Origin: Antarcticibacterium flavum
Lineage (GTDB): Bacteria > Bacteroidota > Bacteroidia > Flavobacteriales > Flavobacteriaceae
Assembly: GCF_006159205.1 (NCBI RefSeq)
Contig: NZ_CP040812.1
Coordinates: forward strand, 3,348,001-3,412,000
Direction of reading: 5' to 3'
DNA: 64,000 bases
The notes under the pieces were generated by a model. That model saw only the letters and a program-made list of their open reading frames with translations. It searched no databases and had not been told where the DNA came from. Shown in pieces: positions 1 to 8,756 of the stretch. The translations under genes and the position numbers were made by a program. Numbering within the stretch: position 1 is the stretch's first letter; each line of letters begins with the position of its first letter.

Positions 1-523
1 TGTTCAATTTTTCAGAAAGTTCCATGATGGTTTTTGTCACTTTATCTGAAGTATTGTAACCTCTTATGATCTCTACCAGTTTCATCACCGGCACAGGGTT
101 CATGAAATGCATTCCAATCACTCGCTCCGGGTTGGAAACTTCAGCAGCGATTTGCGTAATGGAAATAGAAGAGGTATTGGTCGCCAGGATGGTGTCCTCA
201 GAACAGTTGGAATCCAGCTGCTTGAAGATCTGGAGTTTTAGCTTCACATTTTCTGTGGCGGCCTCAACTACCAGCTGCACATTCTTTACACCAGATGGGA
301 TATCTATATGAGTGGTAATATTGTCAAGAGTAGCCTTTTTATCATCTTCACTTATCTTTTCCTTTGCCACCATCCTGTCCAGGTTTTTGGAAATGGTGTC
401 CAGCCCTTTTTGAAGGCTTTCCTTGGAAATATCTATTAGGTTCACTTTATAGCCAAACTGTGCAAAGGTGTGGGCAATCCCGTTTCCCATTGTTCCGGCT
501 CCTATAACTGCTATTTTCTTCAT
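1..523 (-). CDS. 3-hydroxybutyryl-CoA dehydrogenase, C-terminus beyond window
   Basis: NAD-dependent 3-hydroxyacyl-CoA dehydrogenase of fatty-acid or butanoate metabolism; it interconverts 3-hydroxybutyryl-CoA and acetoacetyl-CoA in the cytoplasm. The first 174 codons are visible from an ATG at 523. A Rossmann loop GAGTMG lies at residues 8-13, the substrate-side ATNTSS at 114-119, and the catalytic His139 (GMHFMNP) and Glu151 have the 12-residue spacing known from the family. The gene runs off the left edge, so the C-terminal dimerisation domain is not seen. It lies 63 bp downstream of the Gfo/Idh gene on the same strand, with a hairpin between them. The family call is secure; the exact chain-length preference is inferred. 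Confidence 0.93.
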   Translation of the reverse strand, partial: MKKIAVIGAGTMGNGIAHTFAQFGYKVNLIDISKESLQKGLDTISKNLDRMVAKEKISEDDKKATLDNITTHIDIPSGVKNVQLVVEAATENVKLKLQIFKQLDSNCSEDTILATNTSSISITQIAAEVSNPERVIGMHFMNPVPVMKLVEIIRGYNTSDKVTKTIMELSEKLN

Positions 524-542
524 TATAAACTAAATTTTTATG

Positions 543-559
543 GCCCGGGACAGCCGGGC
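543..559 (-). terminator. GC-rich hairpin between oxidoreductase and dehydrogenase genes
   Basis: GCCCGG and CCGGGC arms enclose a 5-base loop. On the minus strand the hairpin is followed by CATAAAAATTT. It could terminate or attenuate transcription from the upstream Gfo/Idh gene. There is no long U tract, so function is inferred from structure only. Confidence 0.35.
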
Positions 560-586
560 AGCGTGTGAATATTAAAATTAATATGA

Positions 587-1552
587 TTATTTGCCAAAAC
601 TCTCTATGACCTTGTTGGCAACCCTAAGTGCCTCAGCTCCCTGCTCCAGGGTTACCACCGGCGAAGTGTTATTCTCGATAGCATAGGCAAAAGTTTCCAG
701 CTCATCGAGGATGGCATTGTGTTCTTCCACCTTTGGATTGTCAAAATAGATCTGTTTCTTTACCCCTTCAGCATTCTGAAGGATCATCGCGAAATCATCA
801 GGCTCCTCAGGGGCATCCTTCATCTTCACCACTTCACATTTTTTCTCAAGAAAATCAACTGAAATATACGCGTCCTTCTGAAAGAACCTTGATTTCCGCA
901 TATTTTTCAGTGAGATCCTGCTGGCAGTAAGATTGGCCACACAGCCGTTCTCAAACTCGATCCTGGCATTGGCAATATCTGGCGTGTCACTTATGACCGA
1001 AACTCCGCTCGCATTGATGCTTTTTACCTTGGAATCTACCACGCTCAGGATCACATCGATGTCGTGGATCATAAGGTCCAGCACCACAGGAACATCTGTC
1101 CCGCGGGGGTTGAACTCTGCCAAACGGTGGGTTTCGATAAACATGGGGAACTCAATTTTATCCTTTACAGCTATAAATGCCGGGTTGAACCTTTCCACAT
1201 GCCCAACCTGGCCTTTAACCTTATGGGTTTTTGCCAGGCTTATGAGTTCCTCGGCTTCCAAAAAAGTGGAGGTCACCGGTTTCTCTATAAATAAATGTTT
1301 CCCTGCGGAAAGGACCTTCTTTGCGACTTCATAGTGAGAAACGGTAGGGGTTACCACATCTACCATGTCCACTGCTTTGATCAATTCTTCTGAAGTATGG
1401 AAGCGTTTATAGCCAAATTCCTTTTCAATTTGAGAGGCAACCTCTTCGTTGCCATCATAAAATCCAATAAGGTCGTATTTCGAAGATTGTTGGAGCAGCC
1501 TTAGATGAATTTTTCCAAGATGACCTGCGCCAATTACACCGGCTTTGAGCAT
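587..1552 (-). CDS. Gfo/Idh/MocA family oxidoreductase
   Basis: NAD(P)-dependent dehydrogenase of the glucose-fructose oxidoreductase / inositol dehydrogenase / MocA family, 321 residues, a usual length. The N-terminal Rossmann domain has GAGHLG at residues 8-13. The family signature EKP is at 90-92, and DLMIHDID at 159-166 supplies the His/Asp typical of the substrate site. Members oxidise or epimerise sugars, inositols or sugar nucleotides; the substrate cannot be read from sequence. The start ATG at 1552 gives the cofactor fold directly. It is divergent from pcm across a 156-bp promoter region and upstream of the dehydrogenase on the same strand. Confidence 0.9.
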   Translation of the reverse strand: MLKAGVIGAGHLGKIHLRLLQQSSKYDLIGFYDGNEEVASQIEKEFGYKRFHTSEELIKAVDMVDVVTPTVSHYEVAKKVLSAGKHLFIEKPVTSTFLEAEELISLAKTHKVKGQVGHVERFNPAFIAVKDKIEFPMFIETHRLAEFNPRGTDVPVVLDLMIHDIDVILSVVDSKVKSINASGVSVISDTPDIANARIEFENGCVANLTASRISLKNMRKSRFFQKDAYISVDFLEKKCEVVKMKDAPEEPDDFAMILQNAEGVKKQIYFDNPKVEEHNAILDELETFAYAIENNTSPVVTLEQGAEALRVANKVIESFGK

Positions 1553-1655
1553 TCTGTATCGTTTTCAACAAAAATAGCATTTCTTAAGCTAAAGCCAATA
1601 TCATTTTAATTCTAAATGGTTTAGGTCAATCGTTAAATAAAAACTAAAAGTTCCC

Positions 1656-1686
1656 TTGAAGCCTTGGATTTCTTTGAGTAATTTTG
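1656..1686 (+). promoter_or_regulatory. Candidate Bacteroidota-type promoter of pcm
   Basis: A TAATTTTG box (1679-1686) matches the Bacteroidota -7 consensus TAnnTTTG. A TTG at 1656-1658 lies 20 bp upstream, as expected for the -33 element. Transcription would begin near 1693, leaving a very short leader before the GTG at 1709. Confidence 0.45.
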
Positions 1687-1708
1687 TGTTCTCAAAGAAA
1701 AATCAAAG

Positions 1709-2353
1709 GTGCTTAAGGATACGTTCAAACATAAAGGAAAAAGACAGCAACTTGCAGCCCTGGTGGAAGCAAAGGGCGTAAGGGATAAAAAGGTCCTGGA
1801 GGCCATAAAAACCATCCCGCGTCATCTTTTTATGGATAGCAGTTTTGAGGACCACGCGTACCAGGATAAGGCTTTTCCCATCGCGGCAGACCAAACTATC
1901 TCGCAGCCCTATACCGTAGCCTTTCAAACAGAACTGCTGGAGATCAAAAAGGGCGATAAAGTCCTTGAGATTGGAACAGGCAGCGGCTATCAAACTGCAG
2001 TATTATGTGAACTTGGGGCCAAAGTATACAGTATTGAGCGGCAGCAGGAACTCTATAAGAAAACAAAAGCCTTTCTTTCAAAAATTGGTTACAGGCCAAA
2101 ACATCTTAGCTTTGGTGATGGTTACAAAGGCCTTCCCGAATATGCTCCTTACGACAAGATCATCGTCACCGCCGGTGCACCCTTTGTTCCTAACCCATTG
2201 CTTAGTCAGCTTAAAGTTGGCGGCAGGCTGGTAATTCCCGTTGGTGAAGACACGCAGGTAATGACCCTGTTCATAAGAAAATCTGAAAAGGAATTTGAAA
2301 AGCGCGAGTATGGGGATTTTAGGTTCGTGCCGTTGCTGGAGGATAAGAATTAG
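1709..2353 (+). CDS. pcm: Protein-L-isoaspartate O-methyltransferase
   Basis: Cytoplasmic repair enzyme that methylates L-isoaspartyl residues in damaged proteins using S-adenosylmethionine; 214 residues, normal for Pcm. The family motif QTISQPY is at residues 62-68, and the SAM-binding EIGTGSGYQ at 87-95. The start is GTG at 1709, giving the usual N-terminus just ahead of the RQQL motif; no ATG fits. The stop TAG at 2351-2353 is also the first triplet of an AGTCGTT heptad array, a pattern shared with several other genes here. The gene stands alone between a divergent oxidoreductase and a repeat block. Confidence 0.95.
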   Translation: MLKDTFKHKGKRQQLAALVEAKGVRDKKVLEAIKTIPRHLFMDSSFEDHAYQDKAFPIAADQTISQPYTVAFQTELLEIKKGDKVLEIGTGSGYQTAVLCELGAKVYSIERQQELYKKTKAFLSKIGYRPKHLSFGDGYKGLPEYAPYDKIIVTAGAPFVPNPLLSQLKVGGRLVIPVGEDTQVMTLFIRKSEKEFEKREYGDFRFVPLLEDKN

Positions 2354-2371
2354 TCGTTAGTCGTTAGAGAG
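2351..2371 (+). repeat. AGTCGTT heptad array starting at the pcm stop codon
   Basis: TAG-TCGT-TAG-TCGT-TAG follows the last pcm codon directly, so the gene's stop codon belongs to the array. About two and a half 7-bp units are present. Confidence 0.85.
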
Positions 2372-3477
2372 GATTGTTGGCTTTTGCACTAGTATAGTAG
2401 GGATGTGTAGCGGTATCTGCCACTGTTTGATTACACGGATTTAAGCGGATTACAAGGAGCAACTTACTAAGGTTTAAAGCGTCTAAGTAAGAATGTTTGG
2501 AGTTCTTAAAGGGCTTCTACTTTCGCAGATGCTCAAAGTAAGCGAGTACAATCATACCCCGCGCGGGATCCTGAGTCGCGCGAAAAGCGCTCCGCAGGAT
2601 GACAAAAAATGGGATAATACTTTCCTTGTCATCCTGAGCGCAGTGAAGGATCTCAACTCCCGGTGCAGTGAGAAAAGACAGCTACTAGCAAATAAAGCAA
2701 TTCCCGCTTCTCACTCAAACCGCAAATTCGCTTCTCCTTCCGCAGACCTTATAGAAAACTAGGAACGCTTCTACCCCGCCAGAGATCCTTAGTCGCGCGA
2801 AAAAGCGCTCCGAAGGATGACAAAAATGGTGGGAATATTTGCCCATCGCCCTCCCCCTTTAGGGGATACAGGGGTCCTGGAAAAATGGCCAATCTCACCT
2901 TAAATCCCTATGAGGTTGCATCTAAGTAAGAATGTTTGGTCTTCTACTTCCGCAGACGCTCAAAATAAAGCGTGTATAATCATCCACCGCCCGGGATCCT
3001 TAGTCGCGCGAAAAGGCGCTCCGCAGGATGACAAGAATGGAGGGTGTGTCACCAACAATACTTTTGTCATCCTGAGCGCAGTGAAGGATCTCAACTCCCG
3101 GTGCAGTGGGAAAGGACAGCTGTTAGCACATAAAGCAATTCCCGCTCCTCACTCAAATCGCAAATTCGCTTCCCCTCTCGCAGGCGTTATAGAAAACTAA
3201 GTACGCTTCTTCCCCGCCAGAGATCCTTAGTCGCGCCAAAAAGCGCTCCGCAGGATGACAAAAATGGAAGGAATATCTGCCCAGCGCCCTCCCCTTTAGG
3301 GGATACAGGGGTCGTGGAAAAATGGCCAATCTCACCTTAAACTTCTAACGACTAACGACTAACGACCAAGGACTATTTCTCCGCGTAATCCGCTAAGATC
3401 CGCGTTATCCAAAACTCCCAAAACCAACCCCAAACAGTACATATCTGGCCCTAAACGTTGCAGACACTTCCTACCCA
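2354..3477. repeat. 1.1-kb gene-free block with an imperfect tandem duplication of REP modules
   Basis: Two copies of a composite unit (2483-2904 and 2922-3341, about 420 bp each, clearly similar throughout) lie in tandem. Each starts CTAAGTAAGAATGTTTGG and contains two REP-type stem-loops (GATCCTTAGTCGCGCG paired with GCGCTCCGCAGGATGAC) and one CATCCTGAGCGCAGTGAAGG element. Each ends with an inverted CCCCTTTAGGGG palindrome and a CCAATCTCACC tail. A CTAACGA heptad array follows at 3345-3371, and a CGCGTAATCCGCTAAGATCC element at about 3381-3412. A shorter third copy of the unit start is at 11862-11993. No gene is supported here. Confidence 0.85.
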
Positions 3478-5958
3478 CTACTCAAGGATCCCAAGAAACT
3501 TCAACCCAAAAATAAACGCTCCTTCCCGGTTCCCCTCAAATTCAGAAACTACATAATCCAGGCGCAGGAGGCGGTATTTGCCGAAGCCCAGATTGTCGAT
3601 GCCTACAGAATACTCTGCGTAGGGTTTGTTGGTTTCTGTGGCGAGAAAGTGGGCGCCAAGGATGAGGTTGTAGTTAAGCCTGTTTATCCCGGGGATCTTG
3701 CCCAGGATCCAACCCTTGAAATCCTGCTCGGCATGTGCCTCAAAGTAATTGCCGTTGGTGCTCAGGGCATAGTAGGGGAGCAGGTGGAATTCATTGATGT
3801 AGCTGCCATTCCCCACCCGGGTTTGGTTGCCGTTGAAGTGCTGATAGTCTAAATAAGCTATGTCATTTCCGCTTAAAAATGTGCCTCCCTTCAAATTATA
3901 TTTAAAGGTCCCTTTGTTGCCAAGGCTCACATCCTGCCGCAATGCCGCCCGCACCTGGTCAAAATTGTAGTTATCCACACTCGCCCCAAATCCTTTTTCA
4001 TAAGCCAGGTACAGCGTGGGATATTTATTGGAAGGGATGTTGAATTTCCCATCGGGGTAACTCATGTATTTCTGCCCAAAATTGATCTGTCCGGTGAAAT
4101 TAAATTTGAAGATATCGTGGTCAACGAAGGCTGCCGACCCATAATTATCCGGCTGCAATGGGTTGTTGGAGGTGTATTCCACATTCTCCCGGTTGCGCCA
4201 GGCCTGATTGGTAGTATTAAAAAGCGGCAAGCGCTGCTGGTAGCTAAGATCTGTGAACACCCTGAACCCGTTAAAAAGCTCCTGCTGCCAGGCAACTTCA
4301 GCAAATCTGCGCTCGTAGAGTTTCAAATAATTTCGCTGAAACAGCAGACTAGTAATGTCGTTCAGCCTTTCAGAAATAGGAATAGTATTGTTGATCTGCG
4401 CTGCTTCAACTCCGCCGGAAGCCGTGAGAATAGGCTTCGAAATATTATTGAATTTCTTCTGAAAACCACCTGTTATCCGCAGCCTTTCATCGCTGAAACC
4501 GTAGTTGATGTTGCTGAAGGCCCTCCAGTATTTTCCGAAGCTGTCATCCTGGTTTTTTCTGAAGCTTATATCCACTTCAGAATTCCAGCCCTGCACCGTA
4601 TTGAAATGTGTGCCGAAGAGGGGAGAGCTTATATTGAAATATTCCTTTTCATAGGAGTTGCTGTGACTATAGCCAAACAGCAAATCGCCCAATCCCAACT
4701 TATTCCTCACCGCATCCACCGAATCCAGATAGACTTTAGAATTTCGCTTTTCCTGAATGCTATCTTTGCGTACGTAATCTGTGATCTCCTCTGCAGTTAG
4801 CGGCACGGGGCGAACGGTTTGCCAGTAGAGGGAATCTTTTTTGTTGGCAGCTTCAGCAAAGGACAATACCTCACGGGAGAAGGTATTTTTTAGTTGCGGA
4901 CTAAAATCGTAATTGCTGTAAACCGCGGTAAACCTTCCGTCGCCGGAAATGCCGAACATATCAAAACTAAAGTCTACTGTTTGAGAGATCTTGACCCAAA
5001 AGCCGTAATCTTCAGAATATTTAAAATTTTGTCTAAAAGTGAGTACTTCTATTGGCGGAAACTGTATGGCTTCCCCGGTGGTGTTTAACTCCACCCCATA
5101 GATCTCCCAGCTGTCCTCGATAATATAAATAGATCCGTAAAAAACCTTGTCTTTTGGCCGCTTTGGGGTTACTTCGATCTTATTGATGAGGTTCCCGGTG
5201 TCATCATAAAAGGCACCTTCGAGCTTGTAATTGTAATAATTGAAGGCATAGTCGGCCACCGGGGATACGATCTTTGCGTTGAGGTCTATGGTGTTGTTGT
5301 AAAAACTGAAATTTGATTCCTGTGCAGAATTTAAGCTGAAACCATTGTCATTACCGCTCACTTTGGAGGCGATGATCTTCTCCTTAAAACTGTCCGGAGC
5401 GCGGTATGCGATTTCTGAAATGGTCTCGCTGAGATAGATGATCCCGCTTCGGGTGGAATCCAGGTTTCCTCCCAGGTCGCCTATTTCCTGCCCCAGGATC
5501 CTCTCTGGCACATTTTCCATTCGCCATAGGCCACGGGAATAATAGTCGGCAGTGTATTCCTTGATCCTTGCCAGGTTCGCCTGTCTCGCCGCAATGGCAT
5601 TGCGCATGATCTTATTGGCAGGATTCTCTCCGGAATTAACCGTTACCTCGTCCAGGCTGGTAGTTTCTGCTTTTAAACTAATGTCCAGCCGGAAAGGAAA
5701 GTTTTGAACATCTACCTTTTTCCGAAGTGTTTCAAACCCCAGGAACTGGAATACCAGGTCATAAGTACCGGGAGTGCTTATCTTTAGTTCGTAATCCCCC
5801 TCCTCATTGGTAGTTGTGCCCCTGGTCCCATCGGCAGTGTAAATATTTACATAGGGGAGCGGCAGATTTTCCTCATCTGTCACGGTGCCTGTAATTTGCG
5901 CGAACAGGGCAGGAGAGAATAACAAAAAAATGTAGAATAATGGGAATTTACCTGTCAT
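3478..5958 (-). CDS. DUF5686 / carboxypeptidase-regulatory-like domain protein
   Basis: Large exported protein of the type found in the Bacteroidota envelope. The open frame extends to 6123, but the best start is the ATG at 5958: it is followed at once by a signal peptide (KFPLFYIFLLFSPALFA), gives 826 residues, and avoids overlap with smpB. After the signal lies a carboxypeptidase-regulatory-like beta-sandwich (about residues 22-105, starting ITGTVTDEENLPLPYVN), then a long DUF5686-type region whose aromatic C-terminal half suggests an outer-membrane beta-barrel. The role in these families is poorly known; surface assembly or transport is an inference. It lies 37 bp downstream of smpB on the same strand. 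Confidence 0.8.
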   Translation of the reverse strand: MTGKFPLFYIFLLFSPALFAQITGTVTDEENLPLPYVNIYTADGTRGTTTNEEGDYELKISTPGTYDLVFQFLGFETLRKKVDVQNFPFRLDISLKAETTSLDEVTVNSGENPANKIMRNAIAARQANLARIKEYTADYYSRGLWRMENVPERILGQEIGDLGGNLDSTRSGIIYLSETISEIAYRAPDSFKEKIIASKVSGNDNGFSLNSAQESNFSFYNNTIDLNAKIVSPVADYAFNYYNYKLEGAFYDDTGNLINKIEVTPKRPKDKVFYGSIYIIEDSWEIYGVELNTTGEAIQFPPIEVLTFRQNFKYSEDYGFWVKISQTVDFSFDMFGISGDGRFTAVYSNYDFSPQLKNTFSREVLSFAEAANKKDSLYWQTVRPVPLTAEEITDYVRKDSIQEKRNSKVYLDSVDAVRNKLGLGDLLFGYSHSNSYEKEYFNISSPLFGTHFNTVQGWNSEVDISFRKNQDDSFGKYWRAFSNINYGFSDERLRITGGFQKKFNNISKPILTASGGVEAAQINNTIPISERLNDITSLLFQRNYLKLYERRFAEVAWQQELFNGFRVFTDLSYQQRLPLFNTTNQAWRNRENVEYTSNNPLQPDNYGSAAFVDHDIFKFNFTGQINFGQKYMSYPDGKFNIPSNKYPTLYLAYEKGFGASVDNYNFDQVRAALRQDVSLGNKGTFKYNLKGGTFLSGNDIAYLDYQHFNGNQTRVGNGSYINEFHLLPYYALSTNGNYFEAHAEQDFKGWILGKIPGINRLNYNLILGAHFLATETNKPYAEYSVGIDNLGFGKYRLLRLDYVVSEFEGNREGAFIFGLKFLGILE

Positions 5959-5995
5959 TGAGAGGAGGATTTTACTGCCTTTCCAGACGCAGGCT

Positions 5996-6451
5996 TTAAT
6001 TATAATCTTTTTTGATACGGTCCAGCCTTCTTTTGCTCTCACGGTCCTTGATGGTTTCCCGCTTGTCATAAAGCTTTTTACCCTTGGCAAGCGCGATTTG
6101 CATCTTAGCAAGCCCTCTGTCATTGATGAACAATCGTAGCGGAATGATGGTGAGTCCGCTATTCTTCACTTCCTTCTCCAGCTTTCTCAATTCTTGTCTG
6201 TTAAGCAACAGTTTGCGCTCACTTTTAGGATTATGGTTAAAATGGGTGGCGTGAGAGTACTCCTCAACATGCATATTGATCACGAAAAGTTCGTTGTTTT
6301 GAAATTCACAAAAACTTTCAGCAATGGAAGCCTTTCCTTCCCGTATCGCCTTAATCTCTGTTCCTGCAAGCATGATCCCCGCGATATACTTATCCAGGAT
6401 CTCATATTCAAATTTCGCCTTTCGGTTCTTTATGTTGATGTTATTCTTCAT
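5996..6451 (-). CDS. smpB: SsrA-binding protein SmpB
   Basis: Cytoplasmic partner of tmRNA in rescue of stalled ribosomes; 151 residues, standard length. The N-terminus NRKAKFEYEILDKYIAGI, the central LAGTEIKAIREGK and the basic C-terminal tail (KRRLDRIKKDYN), which occupies the ribosomal decoding centre, are all present. The ATG at 6451 is the usual start. It is probably cotranscribed with the downstream DUF5686 gene. No tmRNA gene was found in the window. Confidence 0.97.
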   Translation of the reverse strand: MKNNINIKNRKAKFEYEILDKYIAGIMLAGTEIKAIREGKASIAESFCEFQNNELFVINMHVEEYSHATHFNHNPKSERKLLLNRQELRKLEKEVKNSGLTIIPLRLFINDRGLAKMQIALAKGKKLYDKRETIKDRESKRRLDRIKKDYN

Positions 6452-6602
6452 AGGTGAACAAAAATAACAAGCTTTATTGGGATTATACTATAATGAAGTT
6501 GTAATTTTTAAATGCTTCAGGAAGGTTTTGAGCCGGAGCAGCCAATTCCGCCGGGAGGATCCCGCGGCCGGTTCATTTAATTTCTCCCATTGGTGGAGAA
6601 AT

Positions 6603-6782
6603 CTAAAAATCTGAAACCCCTTTTTCCTTTTCCCTCTTCCGCTCTATGTACCTCCTGCGAAAATTCCGGTTTTTGCGTTCCTTCCGGTTTTTTCGGGCTT
6701 TCGACGAATTCCAGAAGAAATAAAGCAGGGCTATCGCAATAAGCGCAATGTAGATCCAGGTCTCACTATCAAAATTGGTCAT
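6603..6782 (-). CDS. Small single-pass membrane protein, 59 residues
   Basis: A short open frame from ATG 6782 to TAG 6603. It begins MTNFDSETW, followed by one hydrophobic helix (IYIALIAIALLYFFW, about residues 10-24), then a strongly basic tail rich in K, R and N (residues 27-53). This topology places the charged tail in the cytoplasm. I do not recognise a family. Support comes from coherent amino-acid composition and the transmembrane helix plus basic tail, not from homology. It is transcribed toward smpB, with 151 bp between. Confidence 0.6.
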   Translation of the reverse strand: MTNFDSETWIYIALIAIALLYFFWNSSKARKNRKERKNRNFRRRYIERKREKEKGVSDF

Positions 6783-6817
6783 TTTGAACTGAATTTTTTA
6801 CAAGATAGGGAAAAAAT

Positions 6818-6834
6818 AGTCGTTAGTCGTTAGT
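6818..6834 (+). repeat. AGTCGTT heptad array, left of the IS4 insertion
   Basis: TAGTCGTTAGTCGTTAGT is interrupted at 6835 by the insertion sequence and resumes at 8251 with AGTCGTTAGTCTTTAGTCG. The array is the target site of the element. Confidence 0.85.
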
Positions 6835-8250
6835 CACTGGCGTCCGGTAAACCAAATTAAATCCTACCTTAATACCATGGAAAAAGGGAGTCCTCGTTTT
6901 CGACCGCAGACTCCCTTTAAAGGTTCCACTTAAAGCGGACATTATGGACAAAATTACAAGAAATTCTGGAATGCCGGTTCTCGGACAGCTGTTATCTTTT
7001 ATTCCCCGAAGCAATTTTAACCGTTTAGTTGGCCAATTAGGTACAGATCGCTATACCAAACGATTTACATCCTGGGATCACCTGGTCTGTATGTTGTTTG
7101 CGGTTATTGAGAATGTTGGCGGATTACGTGAGTTATGCTCTGGTTTAGCAGCACATAATCAAAGTTTAAAACATTTAGGAATGAGTTCTATGCCATGCAG
7201 AAGCACCGTGAGTGATGCTAATATGCGCCGGTGTTCTGAGTTGTTTGAAAAAACCTTTATAAGCATATATAAGCAGCACTATCGTTTTTTCTCGGACAGC
7301 AGTATACCTAAAAATGAAAAATGGCTCTCCAGGCTGTTTTTGGTTGACTCTACCACTGTTACGTTATTCAAGAATATAATGAAGGCCTGTGGTAATGCTA
7401 TGGCTAACGGGAGGCGTAAGGGAGGAGTTAAAATACATACTGGAATGTGGCTAAAAGAACAAGTTCCTTCTTTAATAATGATTACTAAAGCAGCGGAAAA
7501 TGATAAAAATTTTATGCCCCGATTTAAAAAACTTCCTGCACAGACCATTGTAGTTTTTGATAAGGCATACTTAAATTTTGGTTTATTTATTCATTGGAGT
7601 AAAAACGATGTCAGTTTTGTAAGCCGACTGCACAAAAGATGCAAAGTAACTTGGGGGAATTATAACCTCTTAACTAAGGAGGATGAGCAATATGGCATAT
7701 TGGAAGACTGTAGAGCAGAATTAGGGCATAGCCAGCAAAAACAAAAAGTAAAATGCCGCATTATAAAGTTTTATGATCACAAAGATCAACGGGAAATTGA
7801 ATTTATTACCAATGATATGCAGCTGCCTGCTTGCACAATTGCAGAAATATACAAGCAGCGATGGCAAATTGAGCTTTTATTTAAAAGGCTCAAGCAAAAC
7901 CTTAAGATCACCAGCTTTATTGGCGATAATGAGAATGCAATACGAATTCAAATCTGGTGTGCACTTATAGCGGATTTACTGGTCCAAATAGCTCGAAAAG
8001 GGTCTCGACGTTGCAGATTATCTTATTCGGTGATTTGCGGGCTATTTAGACTTCATTTAATGAATTATGTGAGAGTTACAGACTTACTTTTAAAATCAGC
8101 AGATCCTAACATTTATCCTAAAAATATACAGCTTGCACCTAACCTTTTTGACATAGGACCCCCATAGATTGAAAATAAAAATCGAAGTGAGGTAGAATCA
8201 AGGTTTATTAAGATTAAAACAAGAAATACTATTTTTACCGGACGCCAGTG
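6835..8250 (+). mobile_element. Complete IS4-family insertion sequence, 1,416 bp
   Basis: Perfect 17-bp terminal inverted repeats CACTGGCGTCCGGTAAA occur at 6835-6851 and, as reverse complement, at 8234-8250. Flanking direct repeats AGTCGTTAGT (6825-6834 and 8251-8260) have the 10-bp length expected of some IS4 groups. The target is itself a 7-bp tandem array, so the true duplication length is ambiguous. One intact transposase gene fills the element, so it may be active. Confidence 0.92.
6944..8167 (+). CDS. IS4-family DDE transposase
   Basis: Transposase of 407 residues. The N-terminal region resembles the DUF4372 leader of IS4-type enzymes (GQLLSFIPRSNFNRLV). First catalytic Asp: LFLVDSTTV; second: VVFDKAYLNF. 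Near the C-terminus YKQRWQIELLFKRLK fits the IS4 signature Y-x2-R-x3-E-x6-K exactly and supplies the catalytic Glu. The frame is intact from ATG to stop. The gene lies wholly inside the inverted repeats at 6835 and 8250. Other ORFs overlapping it on the minus strand are shadows. Confidence 0.95.
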   Translation: MDKITRNSGMPVLGQLLSFIPRSNFNRLVGQLGTDRYTKRFTSWDHLVCMLFAVIENVGGLRELCSGLAAHNQSLKHLGMSSMPCRSTVSDANMRRCSELFEKTFISIYKQHYRFFSDSSIPKNEKWLSRLFLVDSTTVTLFKNIMKACGNAMANGRRKGGVKIHTGMWLKEQVPSLIMITKAAENDKNFMPRFKKLPAQTIVVFDKAYLNFGLFIHWSKNDVSFVSRLHKRCKVTWGNYNLLTKEDEQYGILEDCRAELGHSQQKQKVKCRIIKFYDHKDQREIEFITNDMQLPACTIAEIYKQRWQIELLFKRLKQNLKITSFIGDNENAIRIQIWCALIADLLVQIARKGSRRCRLSYSVICGLFRLHLMNYVRVTDLLLKSADPNIYPKNIQLAPNLFDIGPP

Positions 8251-8756
8251 AGTCGTTAGTCTTTAGTCGTTAGAAAAAGTGGACAGAGGAGAGAGGGCAG
8301 AGGGCAGAGGAAAAAAGTGTTAACTTGTATAGTGGCCTGCGGTTTTTAGCGTTTTCGGTTTTCGGTTTTCCGTTTGGGTTTTTTTAAATCATTTAGGCTT
8401 ACGTTTGGTGATGGAGAAAGCGGGTAGAAGACGGAGGTAGTCGTTAGTAATTAAACTTTAAAGGAGCAGAAGTGAAACTGTCCATTTTTTTCAAAACCCC
8501 TTGTATCCCCTAAAGGGGGAGGACGCTTTATTGAGGAATGGTAGTAAAGGATTCAGTGGTGCTCGCCTTGGGATAGAGTGTTAGTGGTAGACAGCAAAAC
8601 TCCGTGCAACTCTTTTATTCACTCCCCCCAACTCCGTGGTTAAAAAAACGTGATTTAAAATAAATCGTGAAAACAGAAGTCTCTATTCTCTTCTCTCTAT
8701 TCTTTTTTCTCTTCTGAAGAATCTTGTTTCTTGATTCCAAACCTGGATTATGAAGG
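8251..8756. repeat. Gene-free mosaic of heptad arrays and hairpin modules
   Basis: AGTCGTT array 8251-8274; GAGGGCA/GGCAGAG heptads 8283-8309; TTTTCGG-type words 8345-8378; a TTGTATCCCCTAAAGGGGGA palindrome module at about 8497-8524, preceded by the usual CTGTCCATTTTT header; and an inverted TTTAACCACGGAGTT element near 8626-8645. No gene is supported. Confidence 0.8.

Noticed and set aside
2493..3200. Two similar ORFs of 89 and 96 codons (2493-2762, 2910-3200)
   Set aside because: They lie in the tandem copies of the REP composite unit. Their similarity is explained by the DNA duplication, and peptides such as ILSAVKDLNS are the usual translation of this widespread non-coding repeat.
6823..7014. 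Minus-strand ORF across the left end of the IS4 element
   Set aside because: It spans the inverted repeat and the transposase start; no family and no promoter.
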